Assembly: GCA_004525055.1 (NCBI GenBank)
Contig: SPDF01000009.1
Coordinates: 1-17,275, forward strand
DNA: 17,275 nucleotides
Direction: 5' to 3'
Origin: Gemmatimonadales bacterium
GTDB lineage: Bacteria; Gemmatimonadota; Gemmatimonadetes; Gemmatimonadales; GWC2-71-9
Shown here: one piece after another, positions 6,144 through 15,034 of the stretch
How the letters are laid out: every line of letters starts with the position of its first letter
Position numbering within the stretch: the stretch's first letter is position 1
The notes under the pieces: generated by a model
What the model was told of the DNA's origin: nothing
Database searches by the model: none
Seen by the model: the letters and a program-made list of their open reading frames with translations, nothing else
Made by a program: the position numbers and the translations under genes

Positions 6144-8954
6144 TTACGGCTGCGCCGGTGCGTCCTTACCTTTCGCGAAGTCGCCGGCGGTGATCACCGT
6201 CATCTTCGCCGGGTCCACGAAGCTCCGGAATCCCGCGCCGACCTGCGCCGGGGTGAGCGCCTCAACGGCCTGCTCGAACTTGGCGTCCCACTCCATGGTG
6301 CGGCCGAGGAAGAGCTGCTCGACCAGCTGCCCCGCAAGGCTGCCGTCGTCCGCCCGCCCCAGCTGCCTCTGCTGGAGGTAGCCGGCCTTCCCCTTGGTCA
6401 CTTCCTCGGGGGTGAAACCATCGGCCACAGCCTTGGCGGTCACCTCATGGAACGCCGCCACCACCTTGGCGGTGTTTTCAGGGGCTGAAATCGCATAGAC
6501 AAACAGCTGGCCGGCCTGGTCTTCGGAGCTGACGGACAGTCCGCTGCCGACCCCGTAGCTCAGGCCATCCTGCTGGCGGATGCGCACCATCAGGCGTGAA
6601 TCAAACGCTGAGCCTCCGTAGATGTAGTCGCCGATGGCGAGGGCGGGATACGCCGGATCGTCCTCGTTCAACCGGAGGCTCTCTGAAGAGAGCATGATCG
6701 CATTGGCCTTGTCTGGCGTTTCGATCTGGCGACTCTCAGCCGGCCGATCAGAATAGAGATCGGGTACCCGCGCGTATGCCGCGGGGCTCTTCCACGCCCC
6801 AAAGATTTCGCTGAGCACGGGGGCAATCTCCTGCGGGCTGAAATCGCCGACGATGGCCACCTCCCCGGCCCCGACGCCGTAGAACTCCACCCAGAACCGC
6901 TTCACTTCGTCCACCGTCGCCGACTGGAGCTCGGCGATGCGTTCGTCGATCGTGCCGACATACCGCGGGTGCCCGGGGGGATACGGCTGCGTCGCCTGCG
7001 CCAGCGCCGACTGCGCGAGCGGGATCGGATCGCTCCGCTGCGACTCAAGGCGGGCGAGCCCTTCGCGCTGCAGCGTGGCGAATTCGGTCGGCTCGAAGCT
7101 CGGCTCCCGCAGCACTTCGCCCGCCAGACGAAGCACCGCGGGGAAATTGGCGCGCACGGTGGAAATGTTGACCGTCGCCCCCTCTGCCGATCCGCGCACA
7201 CTGACCTGCGCCTTGAGACGGTCGAACTCGTCCTTGATCTCCTGACGCGTGTGCGTGCTGGTCCCACGGAGCAGCATCGAACCCGCCAGCGACGCGGCCG
7301 TGGCCTTGCCCGTCAGCGTCGATTCCGTTCCGAAATGCAGGCGGATCGTGGCGTTTACCGTCTGGCCCCGGGTGTCCTTCGGGAGCAACGCCACCTTCAT
7401 CCCGCTCGGCAGATCGCTCCGGAAGGTACGGGCGTCGATGTTCGCGGGCGACGGATCGAACGCCTCGCCCAGCGTCATCGTAGTGTCACCCTTGTAGTCC
7501 TTCACCATCGCCGCGATGTCGGGGAGCGGCGGAATATCGGCGCGGTCCGGCTTGGCCGTGGGGATGAAGACGCCCAGCGTGCGATTGCTCGGCTTGAGGT
7601 AGAGTTGCGCCACCCGCTGGACGTCGGCGGGCGTCACCGCGCGAACCCGGTCGCGGTTGATGAAAATCAGGCGCCAGTCGCCGCGTGAGGCCCACTCACT
7701 GAGCGCGAGACCCACGGCGTCGGTCTGCGTGAGGCTGAGCTCGATGTTCTTCAGGATGGTCTGCTTGGCGCGCGCCACTTCTTCCTCGGTCGGCGGGCGA
7801 GCGACGACCGCGTCGAGTGTCGCGAGAAGCGCGGCCTGTGTCACCGCCAGCGAGTCCTCGGCGCGCAGCTGGGCGCCGGCCAGGAGCATGCTCGGTTGGT
7901 AGAGCTGGTAGGCCCGCGACCAGACCCGCGCCGATAGTTTCGTCTCGACCAGCGCCTGGTACAGGCGGCCGGCCGGCGCCGATCCCAGCACCTGGGTCAG
8001 CACACTGATGGCGGCGAAGTTCGAATCGGATCCCGCCGGAATGTGAAATCCCGCCAGCACCACCTGCTCGTCGCCGACCCGACGCAGTGTCACGGTCCGT
8101 TCGCCGTCCTGCACCGGCTCGACCGTGTAGGTGCCCCAGAGCGCGTTGGCGCCTCCCCGATCCGGACGGGGGATCGCGCCGTAGAGCTGCTCGATACGCT
8201 TCAGGGTGGTCGCCTCGTCGAACTTGCCCGCCACGACGAGGACGGCGTTGTCGGGTTGGTAGTACTTCTGGTAGAACCCCTGCAGGCGACCGATCGGCAC
8301 GTTCTCGATATCCGAACGGGCACCGATGGTCGAATGGCCATAGTTGTGCCACAGGTAGGCGGTGGAGAAGACCCGCTCTTCCAGGATGCTCCCTGGGTCA
8401 TTCTCCCCCAGTTCGAACTCGTTCCGGACGACCGTCATCTCGGACTCGAGGTCGCTTTTCGAGATATATGAATTCACCATCCGGTCCGCTTCCATCGAGA
8501 GCGCCCACTCGAGGTTCTCGGGTGTCGCCGGGAAGGACTCGAAGTAGTTGGTACGATCGAACCAGGTCGTCCCGTTAAACTGGGCGCCGTGCGCAGTCAG
8601 TTCCTCTCCGATCTTCGGGTGGTTGGTGGAGCCCTTGAAGAGGAGGTGCTCGAGGAGGTGCGCCATTCCCGTCTCACCATAGTTCTCGTGCCGGGACCCG
8701 ACGAGGTAGGTGAGGTTGACCGTCGCGACGGGTTTCGTCTGATCCGGGAGGAGGAGAACCTGCAGCCCATTGGGCAGCTGGTACTCGGTAATGCCCTCGA
8801 CGGAGGTGATCTTCACGGCCTTCGGCGCAGCCGGGGCTGCCGTGGCTGGTTTCGCCGGCTTGGCCGTGGGCTGTTGGGCCAGCGCGGGGCCGGCCAGGAG
8901 GAGTACGACGAGTGGAGTGAGCGTCGCGGCGCGGCGCAGGGCGTGGGTTGTCAT
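6144..8954 (-). CDS. Secreted M16 (pitrilysin/insulinase-type) zinc metallopeptidase, two-domain
   Basis: This 936-aa protein carries a signal peptide (residues 1-27: basic MTTHALRR, hydrophobic LTPLVVLLLAG, cleavage after PALA-Q or nearby), so it should act in the periplasm or envelope. An Ala/Pro/Lys linker (28-48) precedes the first M16 half (about 50-500). That half has the inverted zinc motif HLLEH (99-103) and a downstream acidic ligand, most likely Glu179 in VVRNEF. The second half (about 508-925) has ASLAGSMLLRG (554-564) where a zinc motif would sit, so it is catalytically dead. It keeps the helper Arg793 and Tyr800 in IRQQDGLSYGV. This active-plus-inactive fusion is a common bacterial M16 plan (PqqL-like); the peptide substrates are unknown. 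ATG 8954 is chosen for the signal peptide and GGAG 7 nt upstream; the open frame extends to 9065 without support. It is a single-gene unit with its own promoter and terminator. Confidence 0.93.
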   Translation of the reverse strand: MTTHALRRAATLTPLVVLLLAGPALAQQPTAKPAKPATAAPAAPKAVKITSVEGITEYQLPNGLQVLLLPDQTKPVATVNLTYLVGSRHENYGETGMAHLLEHLLFKGSTNHPKIGEELTAHGAQFNGTTWFDRTNYFESFPATPENLEWALSMEADRMVNSYISKSDLESEMTVVRNEFELGENDPGSILEERVFSTAYLWHNYGHSTIGARSDIENVPIGRLQGFYQKYYQPDNAVLVVAGKFDEATTLKRIEQLYGAIPRPDRGGANALWGTYTVEPVQDGERTVTLRRVGDEQVVLAGFHIPAGSDSNFAAISVLTQVLGSAPAGRLYQALVETKLSARVWSRAYQLYQPSMLLAGAQLRAEDSLAVTQAALLATLDAVVARPPTEEEVARAKQTILKNIELSLTQTDAVGLALSEWASRGDWRLIFINRDRVRAVTPADVQRVAQLYLKPSNRTLGVFIPTAKPDRADIPPLPDIAAMVKDYKGDTTMTLGEAFDPSPANIDARTFRSDLPSGMKVALLPKDTRGQTVNATIRLHFGTESTLTGKATAASLAGSMLLRGTSTHTRQEIKDEFDRLKAQVSVRGSAEGATVNISTVRANFPAVLRLAGEVLREPSFEPTEFATLQREGLARLESQRSDPIPLAQSALAQATQPYPPGHPRYVGTIDERIAELQSATVDEVKRFWVEFYGVGAGEVAIVGDFSPQEIAPVLSEIFGAWKSPAAYARVPDLYSDRPAESRQIETPDKANAIMLSSESLRLNEDDPAYPALAIGDYIYGGSAFDSRLMVRIRQQDGLSYGVGSGLSVSSEDQAGQLFVYAISAPENTAKVVAAFHEVTAKAVADGFTPEEVTKGKAGYLQQRQLGRADDGSLAGQLVEQLFLGRTMEWDAKFEQAVEALTPAQVGAGFRSFVDPAKMTVITAGDFAKGKDAPAQP

Positions 8955-8961
8955 AATCGGA

Positions 8962-8965
8962 CTCC
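8962..8965 (-). promoter_or_regulatory. Shine-Dalgarno GGAG deciding the M16 start
   Basis: GGAG lies 7 nt before the ATG at 8954. Together with the signal peptide that begins there, it rules out the longer in-frame start at 9065. Confidence 0.6.
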
Positions 8966-8999
8966 GGCAGATTGGGTCAGCGCAGCGGGACGAAGCCGG

Positions 9000-9029
9000 A
9001 ATATAGACTCCGGGATCGTCCCGTTTGCA
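9000..9029 (-). promoter_or_regulatory. Promoter of the M16 peptidase gene
   Basis: On the minus strand TATATT (9000-9005) matches the -10 consensus at 5 of 6 positions. TGCAAA (9024-9029) lies 18 bp upstream as a poor -35. The implied leader of about 40 nt contains the GGAG ribosome site. The element sits just past the efflux operon terminator, so the peptidase is probably transcribed separately. Confidence 0.5.
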
Positions 9030-9038
9030 GTGCGGCAT

Positions 9039-9068
9039 AAAAATCGAACGGGCGTGTGGCGACACCCG
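9039..9068 (-). terminator. Intrinsic terminator of the efflux operon
   Basis: Plus-strand arms CGGGCGT (9049-9055) and ACACCCG (9062-9068) form a 7-bp stem, with one G-U pair in the minus-strand RNA and a 6-nt loop. It is followed on the minus strand by TTCGATTTTT (9048-9039). A second small hairpin, GGGGG/CCCCC at 9078-9082 and 9088-9092, overlaps the RND stop codon just before it. Confidence 0.7.
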
Positions 9069-9082
9069 CGGCGATCAGGGGG

Positions 9083-12000
9083 TCAGTCCCCCGCTCCAGC
9101 GACCGCGGCAATCTCAGGGGCAGCTGTCCCCCCACGCTTGCTCCGGATCCACTCACCCAGCGCCTCTCGCCAATCGAAGAAGATCTCGTAGACGGTCGGG
9201 ATGACCAGCAGCGTCAGCATCGTGGACGTGAGCACACCGCCGATGACCGCCACGCCGAGCGGCTGGCGGAACTGCGCGCCCTCGCCGCTCGCGATGGCGA
9301 CCGGTATCATGCCCGCAATCAGCGCAAAGGTGGTCATCAGGATCGGTCGCAGTCGGATCGCGCCCGCCTCGATCAGGGCCTCGCGAATGGGCATACCCTT
9401 CTCGTTGCTCCACTTGGCGAAGTCGATGAGCAGGATCGCATTCTTGGCGACAATCCCCATCAGGAGGATGACGCCGATGAGGCTCATGATGTTGACCGTC
9501 AGGCCCGTGATGGCGAGCGACAGCATCACACCCACCAGCGAGAGTGGGAGCGACATGAGGATGGCCATCGGGTCGAGGAACGACCCGAACTGCATCACGA
9601 GAATCAGGTACATGAGCAGCACCGCCACACCGAGGGCGAGGAAGATGTTCCCGAACACCTCGCTCTGGCGCTCGGCGTCGCCACCTTCGGAGTAGGTAAC
9701 GCCGGGCGGCAAGGATGTCTGGGCAAGCGCCTTCCGGACATCGGACATGACTTCGCCCGTGGACCGGCCCTGGGTGTTCCACTCGACGTCGACCACCAGG
9801 TCCCGGTCGAGATGGTTGATGACCGCCGGCGCGAGATCAGACCTCACCGTGACCACCTGGCCGAGCGGAACCGTGCGGGGCACGCCGTTGACACCACCCG
9901 GGATAAGCAACGGCAGCTGCCTGAGGTCTTCCGCCCTCCGGCGCGACGAAGGCGCCAGCCGGACAACCACGTCACGGGTTTCGCCACTGGGGTCGACCCA
10001 GTCGCCGGCGTCGATCCCCGCGAACGCCGGTCGTAGCGCCTGGGCCACCTGCCCCGCCGTCAGGCCGAGTGCGCCCGCGAGGCCGCGATCGAGATCCACC
10101 GTCAATTCGGGCCGCTGCCCCTTGCTCGAAAGTTCGATGTCGACCGCGCCCTCCGTAGCCGCGACGGCGGCGCGCACCTGCTCGGCCCCGGCGTTGATCG
10201 ACACGAGATCCGGCCCCTTCACCTGGAGCGCGAGTTGCTTGCGCCCTCCCCCCATGTCACTCGTGAAGAGGGCCATGTCCACCCCCCCCAGCTGCACCAG
10301 CTCACTCCGCACCTCCGCACCGATACCCTCCGCGTCGAGCGGGCGCTCGTTCTTCGGCGCCAGCTTCACATACATCTTCCCCACGTCCACAGCGCTCGAG
10401 GTTGGGTCGCCAAGGGTGACATAGGAGTACATCACGTCCGGCCGCGCCCGGATGATCCGATCGGCTTCCTCCGCCTTGGCTCGCGTGTAGGCCAGGTTGG
10501 ATCCCGGTGGGGTCTCGATCTGGACATTGAACTCGGAGCGGTCGTCGATGGGCATGAACCCGACACCCACCTTGTGCCATTCCGGCACCACCAGGAACAA
10601 CCCGACACCGATCACCGCCCCGGCGACCGTCCCCGCCAGGCGAAGAGGAAGCGGCCGCGCGCTCGACAACGACCAGACACTGACCACGAGTCCCAAGAGG
10701 AGCGCCAGGAAGCCGAGCACCCCGTTCCAGAGCAGGGTGAAGGCGCTGATCATTGACCCGACCGCCAGCACCACCATGGCGGCCCGGTGGTCGAGCGCCC
10801 ACCCGATCACGCCGCGATACCCCTCGGCCATCCGGCCGAACCAGGCGTTGAACTTGTCGAGCTGCCGGGTGATCCAGTTCCGCTTCTCCACCGGTACAAC
10901 CGGATCGGGCCAGTACGCGGAGAGCATCGGGTCGAGCGAAAAACTCACGAAGAGCGAGACGAACACCGAACAGGCCATGGTCAGGGCGAACGGCTTGAAC
11001 CACTGCCCCCCGACGCCTGACATGAAGGCGACGGGCAGGAAGACGGCCAGAATGGAAAAAGTGGTCGCCGTCACAGCCAAGCCGATCTCGTCCGTCCCTT
11101 CGAGCGACGCCGTGTAGTGGTCCTTCCCGAGCTCCACGTGCCGGACGATGTTCTCTCTCACCACGATGGCGTCGTCGATCAGGATGCCGATGGCCAGCGA
11201 GAGGCCCAGGAGGGACATCGTCTCCAGCTTGAACCCGAACGCCCACACCGCGATGAACGACGCCAGCACACTGACCGGCAGCGCAAGGCCGGTGATGACC
11301 GTGGAGCGCCAGGAATTCAGGAAGAGGAACACCACAAGGACGGTGAGCAGGGCGCCCTCGAAGAGCGCTTCCTGGACGTTGCGGACCGCGGCCGTGACGC
11401 GCGTACCGGAGTTCTTCACGACGTTGATCGTGACGCCTTCGGGCAGCGTCGCCTCGATCGCGTGCACCCGCTCGAGGATTTGGTCGGCCACCTCGGTGGT
11501 GCTGTAGCCCTTCGACTTCTTGATGTCGATCCCGACCGCCTCGGTGCCGTTGAAGAGCGCCAGCGTCCGCTGTTCTTCAATGCCGTCCCGTACATCCGCC
11601 ACCTGGCCGAGCCGGATCAGGACGCCGTTGCGTTCCGCCACGACCAACTGCGCGAATTCGGCCGGGCCGCTCAACCGTCCCCGGAGCCGGATGGCGCGTT
11701 CGTCGTACTCTCCCTGCACCCGCCCGACCGGCGCGGCCAGATTCTGCGCCTGGAGCGCCTGCACTACCTGCATCACACTCACCCGTGCGGCCTCGAGAGC
11801 AGCGGGGCGCAGCTCGACGGTGAGCTCCCGCTCCTGCTTGCCGATGACGATCACCTCGGCGACGCCCGGAATCGAGCGCATCTCGCGCGTGATCCCGGGG
11901 TCGGCCAGGCGGGTGAGCTCGGCGGGGCTGAGGCGCGTCGATGAGAGCGCGAGCGAAACGATCGGTCGGTCCGTGTCGTTCAACTTCTTGATGATCGGCT

Positions 12001-12373
12001 CTTCCATCTCGGTCGGCAGGTCGTTCCGGATACCGGAGATGGCGTCCCGGATGTCCTGCGTCGCCTCCGGCAGCGGTTTCTCGAAGATGAATTCGATCAG
12101 AATGACGGCGAACCCATCCTCCGCCTTCCCGGTCACCTTCTTCACCCCGCTGATGGAGGCGATGGCCTCCTCGATGGGATTGAGGACTTCGGTCTCCACC
12201 GTTTCCGGTGACGCCCCAGGATACGGGACGGCGACCGACACGTATGGTGGCGCCACTTCGGGGAATTCATCGGTCTGGAGTCGGATCAGGGCGATGATCC
12301 CGCCGACCACCAGCGCCAGCATCGTGACGACCGTGATGGTGGGACGCTTGATGGCAAAATCGGAGATCAACAT
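9083..12373 (-). CDS. RND efflux pump inner-membrane permease (AcrB/HAE1 family)
   Basis: This 1096-aa proton-driven transporter is the inner-membrane motor of a tripartite pump that exports drugs or other amphiphiles. TM1 is at about 12-31, followed by porter domain 1 (PYVSVAVPYPGASPETVE onward). TM2-TM6 include the proton-relay pair Asp400/Asp401 in LAIGILIDDAIVVREN. TM10 carries the partner Lys977 (GIVAKNAILLIDFA), and TM11-12 follow. These match Asp407/Asp408/Lys940 of AcrB. The protein is about 45 residues longer than AcrB. The excess lies between TM6 and the second porter domain, where residues 531-597 hold three hydrophobic segments instead of one TM7. It is the last gene of the operon, 11 nt after the adaptor stop, with AGAGG 8 nt before the ATG. 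Antibiotic-type substrates are likely for this branch but cannot be specified. Confidence 0.95.
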   Translation of the reverse strand: MLISDFAIKRPTITVVTMLALVVGGIIALIRLQTDEFPEVAPPYVSVAVPYPGASPETVETEVLNPIEEAIASISGVKKVTGKAEDGFAVILIEFIFEKPLPEATQDIRDAISGIRNDLPTEMEEPIIKKLNDTDRPIVSLALSSTRLSPAELTRLADPGITREMRSIPGVAEVIVIGKQERELTVELRPAALEAARVSVMQVVQALQAQNLAAPVGRVQGEYDERAIRLRGRLSGPAEFAQLVVAERNGVLIRLGQVADVRDGIEEQRTLALFNGTEAVGIDIKKSKGYSTTEVADQILERVHAIEATLPEGVTINVVKNSGTRVTAAVRNVQEALFEGALLTVLVVFLFLNSWRSTVITGLALPVSVLASFIAVWAFGFKLETMSLLGLSLAIGILIDDAIVVRENIVRHVELGKDHYTASLEGTDEIGLAVTATTFSILAVFLPVAFMSGVGGQWFKPFALTMACSVFVSLFVSFSLDPMLSAYWPDPVVPVEKRNWITRQLDKFNAWFGRMAEGYRGVIGWALDHRAAMVVLAVGSMISAFTLLWNGVLGFLALLLGLVVSVWSLSSARPLPLRLAGTVAGAVIGVGLFLVVPEWHKVGVGFMPIDDRSEFNVQIETPPGSNLAYTRAKAEEADRIIRARPDVMYSYVTLGDPTSSAVDVGKMYVKLAPKNERPLDAEGIGAEVRSELVQLGGVDMALFTSDMGGGRKQLALQVKGPDLVSINAGAEQVRAAVAATEGAVDIELSSKGQRPELTVDLDRGLAGALGLTAGQVAQALRPAFAGIDAGDWVDPSGETRDVVVRLAPSSRRRAEDLRQLPLLIPGGVNGVPRTVPLGQVVTVRSDLAPAVINHLDRDLVVDVEWNTQGRSTGEVMSDVRKALAQTSLPPGVTYSEGGDAERQSEVFGNIFLALGVAVLLMYLILVMQFGSFLDPMAILMSLPLSLVGVMLSLAITGLTVNIMSLIGVILLMGIVAKNAILLIDFAKWSNEKGMPIREALIEAGAIRLRPILMTTFALIAGMIPVAIASGEGAQFRQPLGVAVIGGVLTSTMLTLLVIPTVYEIFFDWREALGEWIRSKRGGTAAPEIAAVAGAGD

Positions 12374-12384
12374 GGCGGCGCCCT

Positions 12385-13551
12385 CTACGGCGTGGTGGAG
12401 GGGAGGGTCCGCTCGGCAGGATCCTGCACCCGAATCGGCGTGCCTGCCGCGATACCGCGCGAGCTGCCAAGGACGATGGTGTCACCCACCGCCAGCCCCG
12501 AAACGACCTCGACCAGCTCCGCCACCACGTCCTCCAATCCAAGCACGACCTCGGTGCGGACCATCCGGCCGTTTTCGACCTGTGACACCGTCGGCCGCAC
12601 TCCACGCAGGTCCACCGCCGCCTTGGGCACCGTCAACGCCTGCCGTTCCGAGGTGACCACCCGACCCTCTGCAAACAGACCAACGACGAGTTGCTGGCCG
12701 GGATTGGGAACGGTGACGAGAATGCGCACCTGTCGCGTCGTCGGATCCACGGAGGGGTAAATACGAGTTACCCGGCCCGTCAGGCGCTGATCGCCGAAGC
12801 CGCTCACGGTGAACTGCACCGCCGTGCCCACCCGGAGGCCGGCAAGCGCCTGTGCGGGCAGCTGGGCTTCGAGTCTGAGACTGGTGGGGTCGACGATCGT
12901 GAAGAGTTCCGTGCCGTTCTGCACGACATCGCCCACGCTCACCCTCTCCTCGCTGACCACCCCGGCAAACGGCGCCCGCACGCTCGCGCGGGCGAGTGCA
13001 CGTCGGGCGACCACCTGCCGGGCGTTCGCTTCGGCCAGGGACGCCTCCGCCTGCGCCACCGCCAACGAATCAGCTTCCACCGCGCGTGTGGAGAGTGCGC
13101 CGGCATCGGCCAGCCGCGTGTCCCGCTCGAGGTTCCGCCGCTGCAGGCGCACATCGTTCTCGAGGCTCCGGACCAGCGCATCCGCGAACGCCGCCTGCTC
13201 CCGGGCCGTCTGTGGCTCGATCTGGGCCAGCACCTGGCCCGCGGCGACCGTCTGACCGGGCTCAGCCAGGAGGTCCAGGATCGAACCGCCGAGCTCGGCT
13301 CGCACCCGCGCCTCGCGCTCGGCGCCGAGGGTCCCGGAAATCGACGGACCGTCCATCAGCAGGGTGTCCTTGACGATCGCGATGTTCTCGGGACCGATCA
13401 CGATCGGCGCTGGTGACTCCGGCTCGTCCCCGGCGCTCCGGTCGGCGCACCCGGTGAGCGCCACGACAACGAGCGAAAAAGCTGTCAGCGCCACCAAGCC
13501 ACCGCGTGCTGTCATGGTCCGGGCCGTTGCCGTCAATTTGAGAGTTCGCAT
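12385..13551 (-). CDS. RND efflux periplasmic adaptor, membrane-fusion lipoprotein
   Basis: This 388-aa adaptor (AcrA/MexA-like) should bridge the RND pump and TolC. A hydrophobic stretch ends in the lipobox VALTGC, so the mature protein probably begins at lipidated Cys35 and is anchored to the inner membrane. A biotinyl-lipoyl-like half (ILDLLAEPGQTVAAGQVLAQIEP, about 92-114) precedes an alpha-helical hairpin (about 115-180, heptad-like, rich in Ala/Glu/Arg). The second lipoyl half (ASVRAPFAGVVSEERVSVGDVV), the beta-barrel and the membrane-proximal domain follow. The ATG at 13551 (MRTLKLTATART) lies 7 nt after the tolC stop. A second in-frame ATG at 13515 would start MTARGG and also keep the lipobox (then Cys23), so the start is ambiguous. 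The frame stays open to 13818 inside tolC, which I reject because that part has no adaptor features. Confidence 0.93.
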   Translation of the reverse strand: MRTLKLTATARTMTARGGLVALTAFSLVVVALTGCADRSAGDEPESPAPIVIGPENIAIVKDTLLMDGPSISGTLGAEREARVRAELGGSILDLLAEPGQTVAAGQVLAQIEPQTAREQAAFADALVRSLENDVRLQRRNLERDTRLADAGALSTRAVEADSLAVAQAEASLAEANARQVVARRALARASVRAPFAGVVSEERVSVGDVVQNGTELFTIVDPTSLRLEAQLPAQALAGLRVGTAVQFTVSGFGDQRLTGRVTRIYPSVDPTTRQVRILVTVPNPGQQLVVGLFAEGRVVTSERQALTVPKAAVDLRGVRPTVSQVENGRMVRTEVVLGLEDVVAELVEVVSGLAVGDTIVLGSSRGIAAGTPIRVQDPAERTLPSTTP

Positions 13552-13558
13552 CTCTGGT

Positions 13559-15034
13559 CTATCGCCCCCGCGCGGGGGTGGATCCGACGAGTGCCTGAGT
13601 CGCAGTACCAGCGGAGGTGACTGAAGAGGTCGTGAGCGCTGCGCCGTCGGCGGTGCCGAGCGGCAAGTACGGCAGGAGTGCGCGACGGAAGCGCGCCACC
13701 TGTGTGTCGCGCGCCGCCTGCGCCTGGTTCGCGCGGGCCTGTTCGAGTTGCAGCCGCACGTCCTGGAGTTCGGTCTGGGTCGAAACCCCTTCCGAGTAGC
13801 GCAATTCGGCGATCTCATAGGCCCGGAGTGCCTGCTCCACGACGCTCGCCGTCGCGAGGCTATTGTCCCGGGCTTCCCGGAGGCGCGCGTTCACGGTCGC
13901 GTTGTCGAGCGCCGCCTGCTCCGCCGTGAGCTTGGCGCGGAGGCGCGCGGTCTCAAGGGTCGCCGAAGCCTGCTGCCGCGCTCCACTGATGCGCCCCGAT
14001 GTGAAGAGCGGCCAGTTCACGACGGCGTTGATCGTCCAGTCATTTCCAAACTGGTTGTTGACCGGGAAGAAGTCGCTGCTGTAGCCGGCACGGTTGTAGT
14101 TCATCGTCGTGGACATCGTGGGAATCCACTGGCGCGAGGCGGCCGCACTCAGCTGCTCGCTCTGCGCCACCGTTTCCTCCGCGGCGCGCACGACGGTGCG
14201 CGCCGCGACCGTGGTGTCGGCGCTCAAGATCATCGCGGCAACGTCGGCAGGGAGATCGCCGATGTCGGGGTTGTCGTCCAGCGGCGTGGCGAGGACAAGC
14301 TCGCTGGATAGTGGAACGTCGAGGAGCTGCTTCAGGCGGGTAATCGCGATGTCCTGGTTGGCCCGGGCTCGGGTCACCACCGGGATCTGGTTGTCTCGTG
14401 AGACGCGCGCCCGGAGCTGTTCGAATTCAGACTGCGTGCCGACCTCGCGGCCCAGCGTCACATCCGCCAGGGTCTTCTCTGCCTGCGCGAGCGTGAACTC
14501 CGTGATCGTGAGGAGTTGCGCGCTGAGCGAGGCGTCGTAGTAGGCACTGGCGACGGTGAGAATCGTCAACGCCTCTTGCTGCGAGAGCTGCAGCTGGGAG
14601 ACCCGGGTGCCCGCCTGGCTCGCTCCCAACTGCGACCACTGGCTCATGTTGAAGAGTGAAATCCCGACACTGCCACCGAGCCGCCACTGGTTGGTGGAAG
14701 TGAAGGGATTCTCTCCCCCGGTCGAGCCGCCCGGGAAGAGGTTCTGGTAGGGACTCTCCAGCACGCGCGTGTACTGCGGGCCGAGATTGATTTGCGGTAA
14801 CAGCGCGGAGCGGGTTTGCGTCACCACACCCTTGGTTCGGCTCACCTCTGCCTGCGCGATGCCGACCTGCTCGCTGGCCGGCCTGGCCTGGTGGAGCGCA
14901 TCGGCGAGCGAGAGCCGGAGGGTATCGGTCGCCCCGGTGGGAACCAGTGCGGCGGAGGGCGACTGCTGGGCATTTGCCGTGATGACCGTCATCAGCGAGA
15001 GGACGATGGTCAGGCCAGAGGCGGTGAGTGTCAT
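13559..15034 (-). CDS. TolC-family outer-membrane efflux channel protein
   Basis: This 491-aa protein should form the trimeric outer-membrane channel of the pump. A signal peptide (MTLTASGLTIVLSLMTVITANA, residues 1-22) is followed by two OEP repeats. The first is about 38-240 (LSLADALHQARPASEQVGIAQAEV and so on), with the strand segment GPQYTRVLESPYQNLFPGG. The second is about 270-465 and includes MSTTMNYNRAGYSSDFFPVNNQFGNDWTINAVVNWPLF, a typical TolC beta-strand plus periplasmic entry. Long Ala/Gln/Arg-rich helices and YSEGVSTQTELQDVR, close to the family's YxxGxxxxxxLLDAQ pattern, fit well. The C-terminal 30 or so residues are a low-complexity Ser/Thr/Ala tail. The ATG overlaps the tetR stop (ATGA), with GAGGAG 11 nt upstream. 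It is the second gene of the operon. Confidence 0.93.
   Translation of the reverse strand: MTLTASGLTIVLSLMTVITANAQQSPSAALVPTGATDTLRLSLADALHQARPASEQVGIAQAEVSRTKGVVTQTRSALLPQINLGPQYTRVLESPYQNLFPGGSTGGENPFTSTNQWRLGGSVGISLFNMSQWSQLGASQAGTRVSQLQLSQQEALTILTVASAYYDASLSAQLLTITEFTLAQAEKTLADVTLGREVGTQSEFEQLRARVSRDNQIPVVTRARANQDIAITRLKQLLDVPLSSELVLATPLDDNPDIGDLPADVAAMILSADTTVAARTVVRAAEETVAQSEQLSAAASRQWIPTMSTTMNYNRAGYSSDFFPVNNQFGNDWTINAVVNWPLFTSGRISGARQQASATLETARLRAKLTAEQAALDNATVNARLREARDNSLATASVVEQALRAYEIAELRYSEGVSTQTELQDVRLQLEQARANQAQAARDTQVARFRRALLPYLPLGTADGAALTTSSVTSAGTATQALVGSTPARGR

Noticed and set aside
8955..9065. Extended M16 start at 9065
   Set aside because: It would place the promoter and terminator sequence inside the protein and bury the signal peptide. 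The ATG at 8954 has GGAG 7 nt upstream.
10302..11246. Minus-strand 314-codon frame inside the RND gene
   Set aside because: It lies within the RND gene in another frame, has no start signal, and reads as Arg/Gly-rich sequence without domains.
13552..13818. Longer adaptor protein beginning inside tolC
   Set aside because: The added 89 residues are Arg/Ser-rich shadow coding antisense to nothing useful and out of frame with tolC. The lipobox signal lies just after the ATGs at 13551 and 13515.
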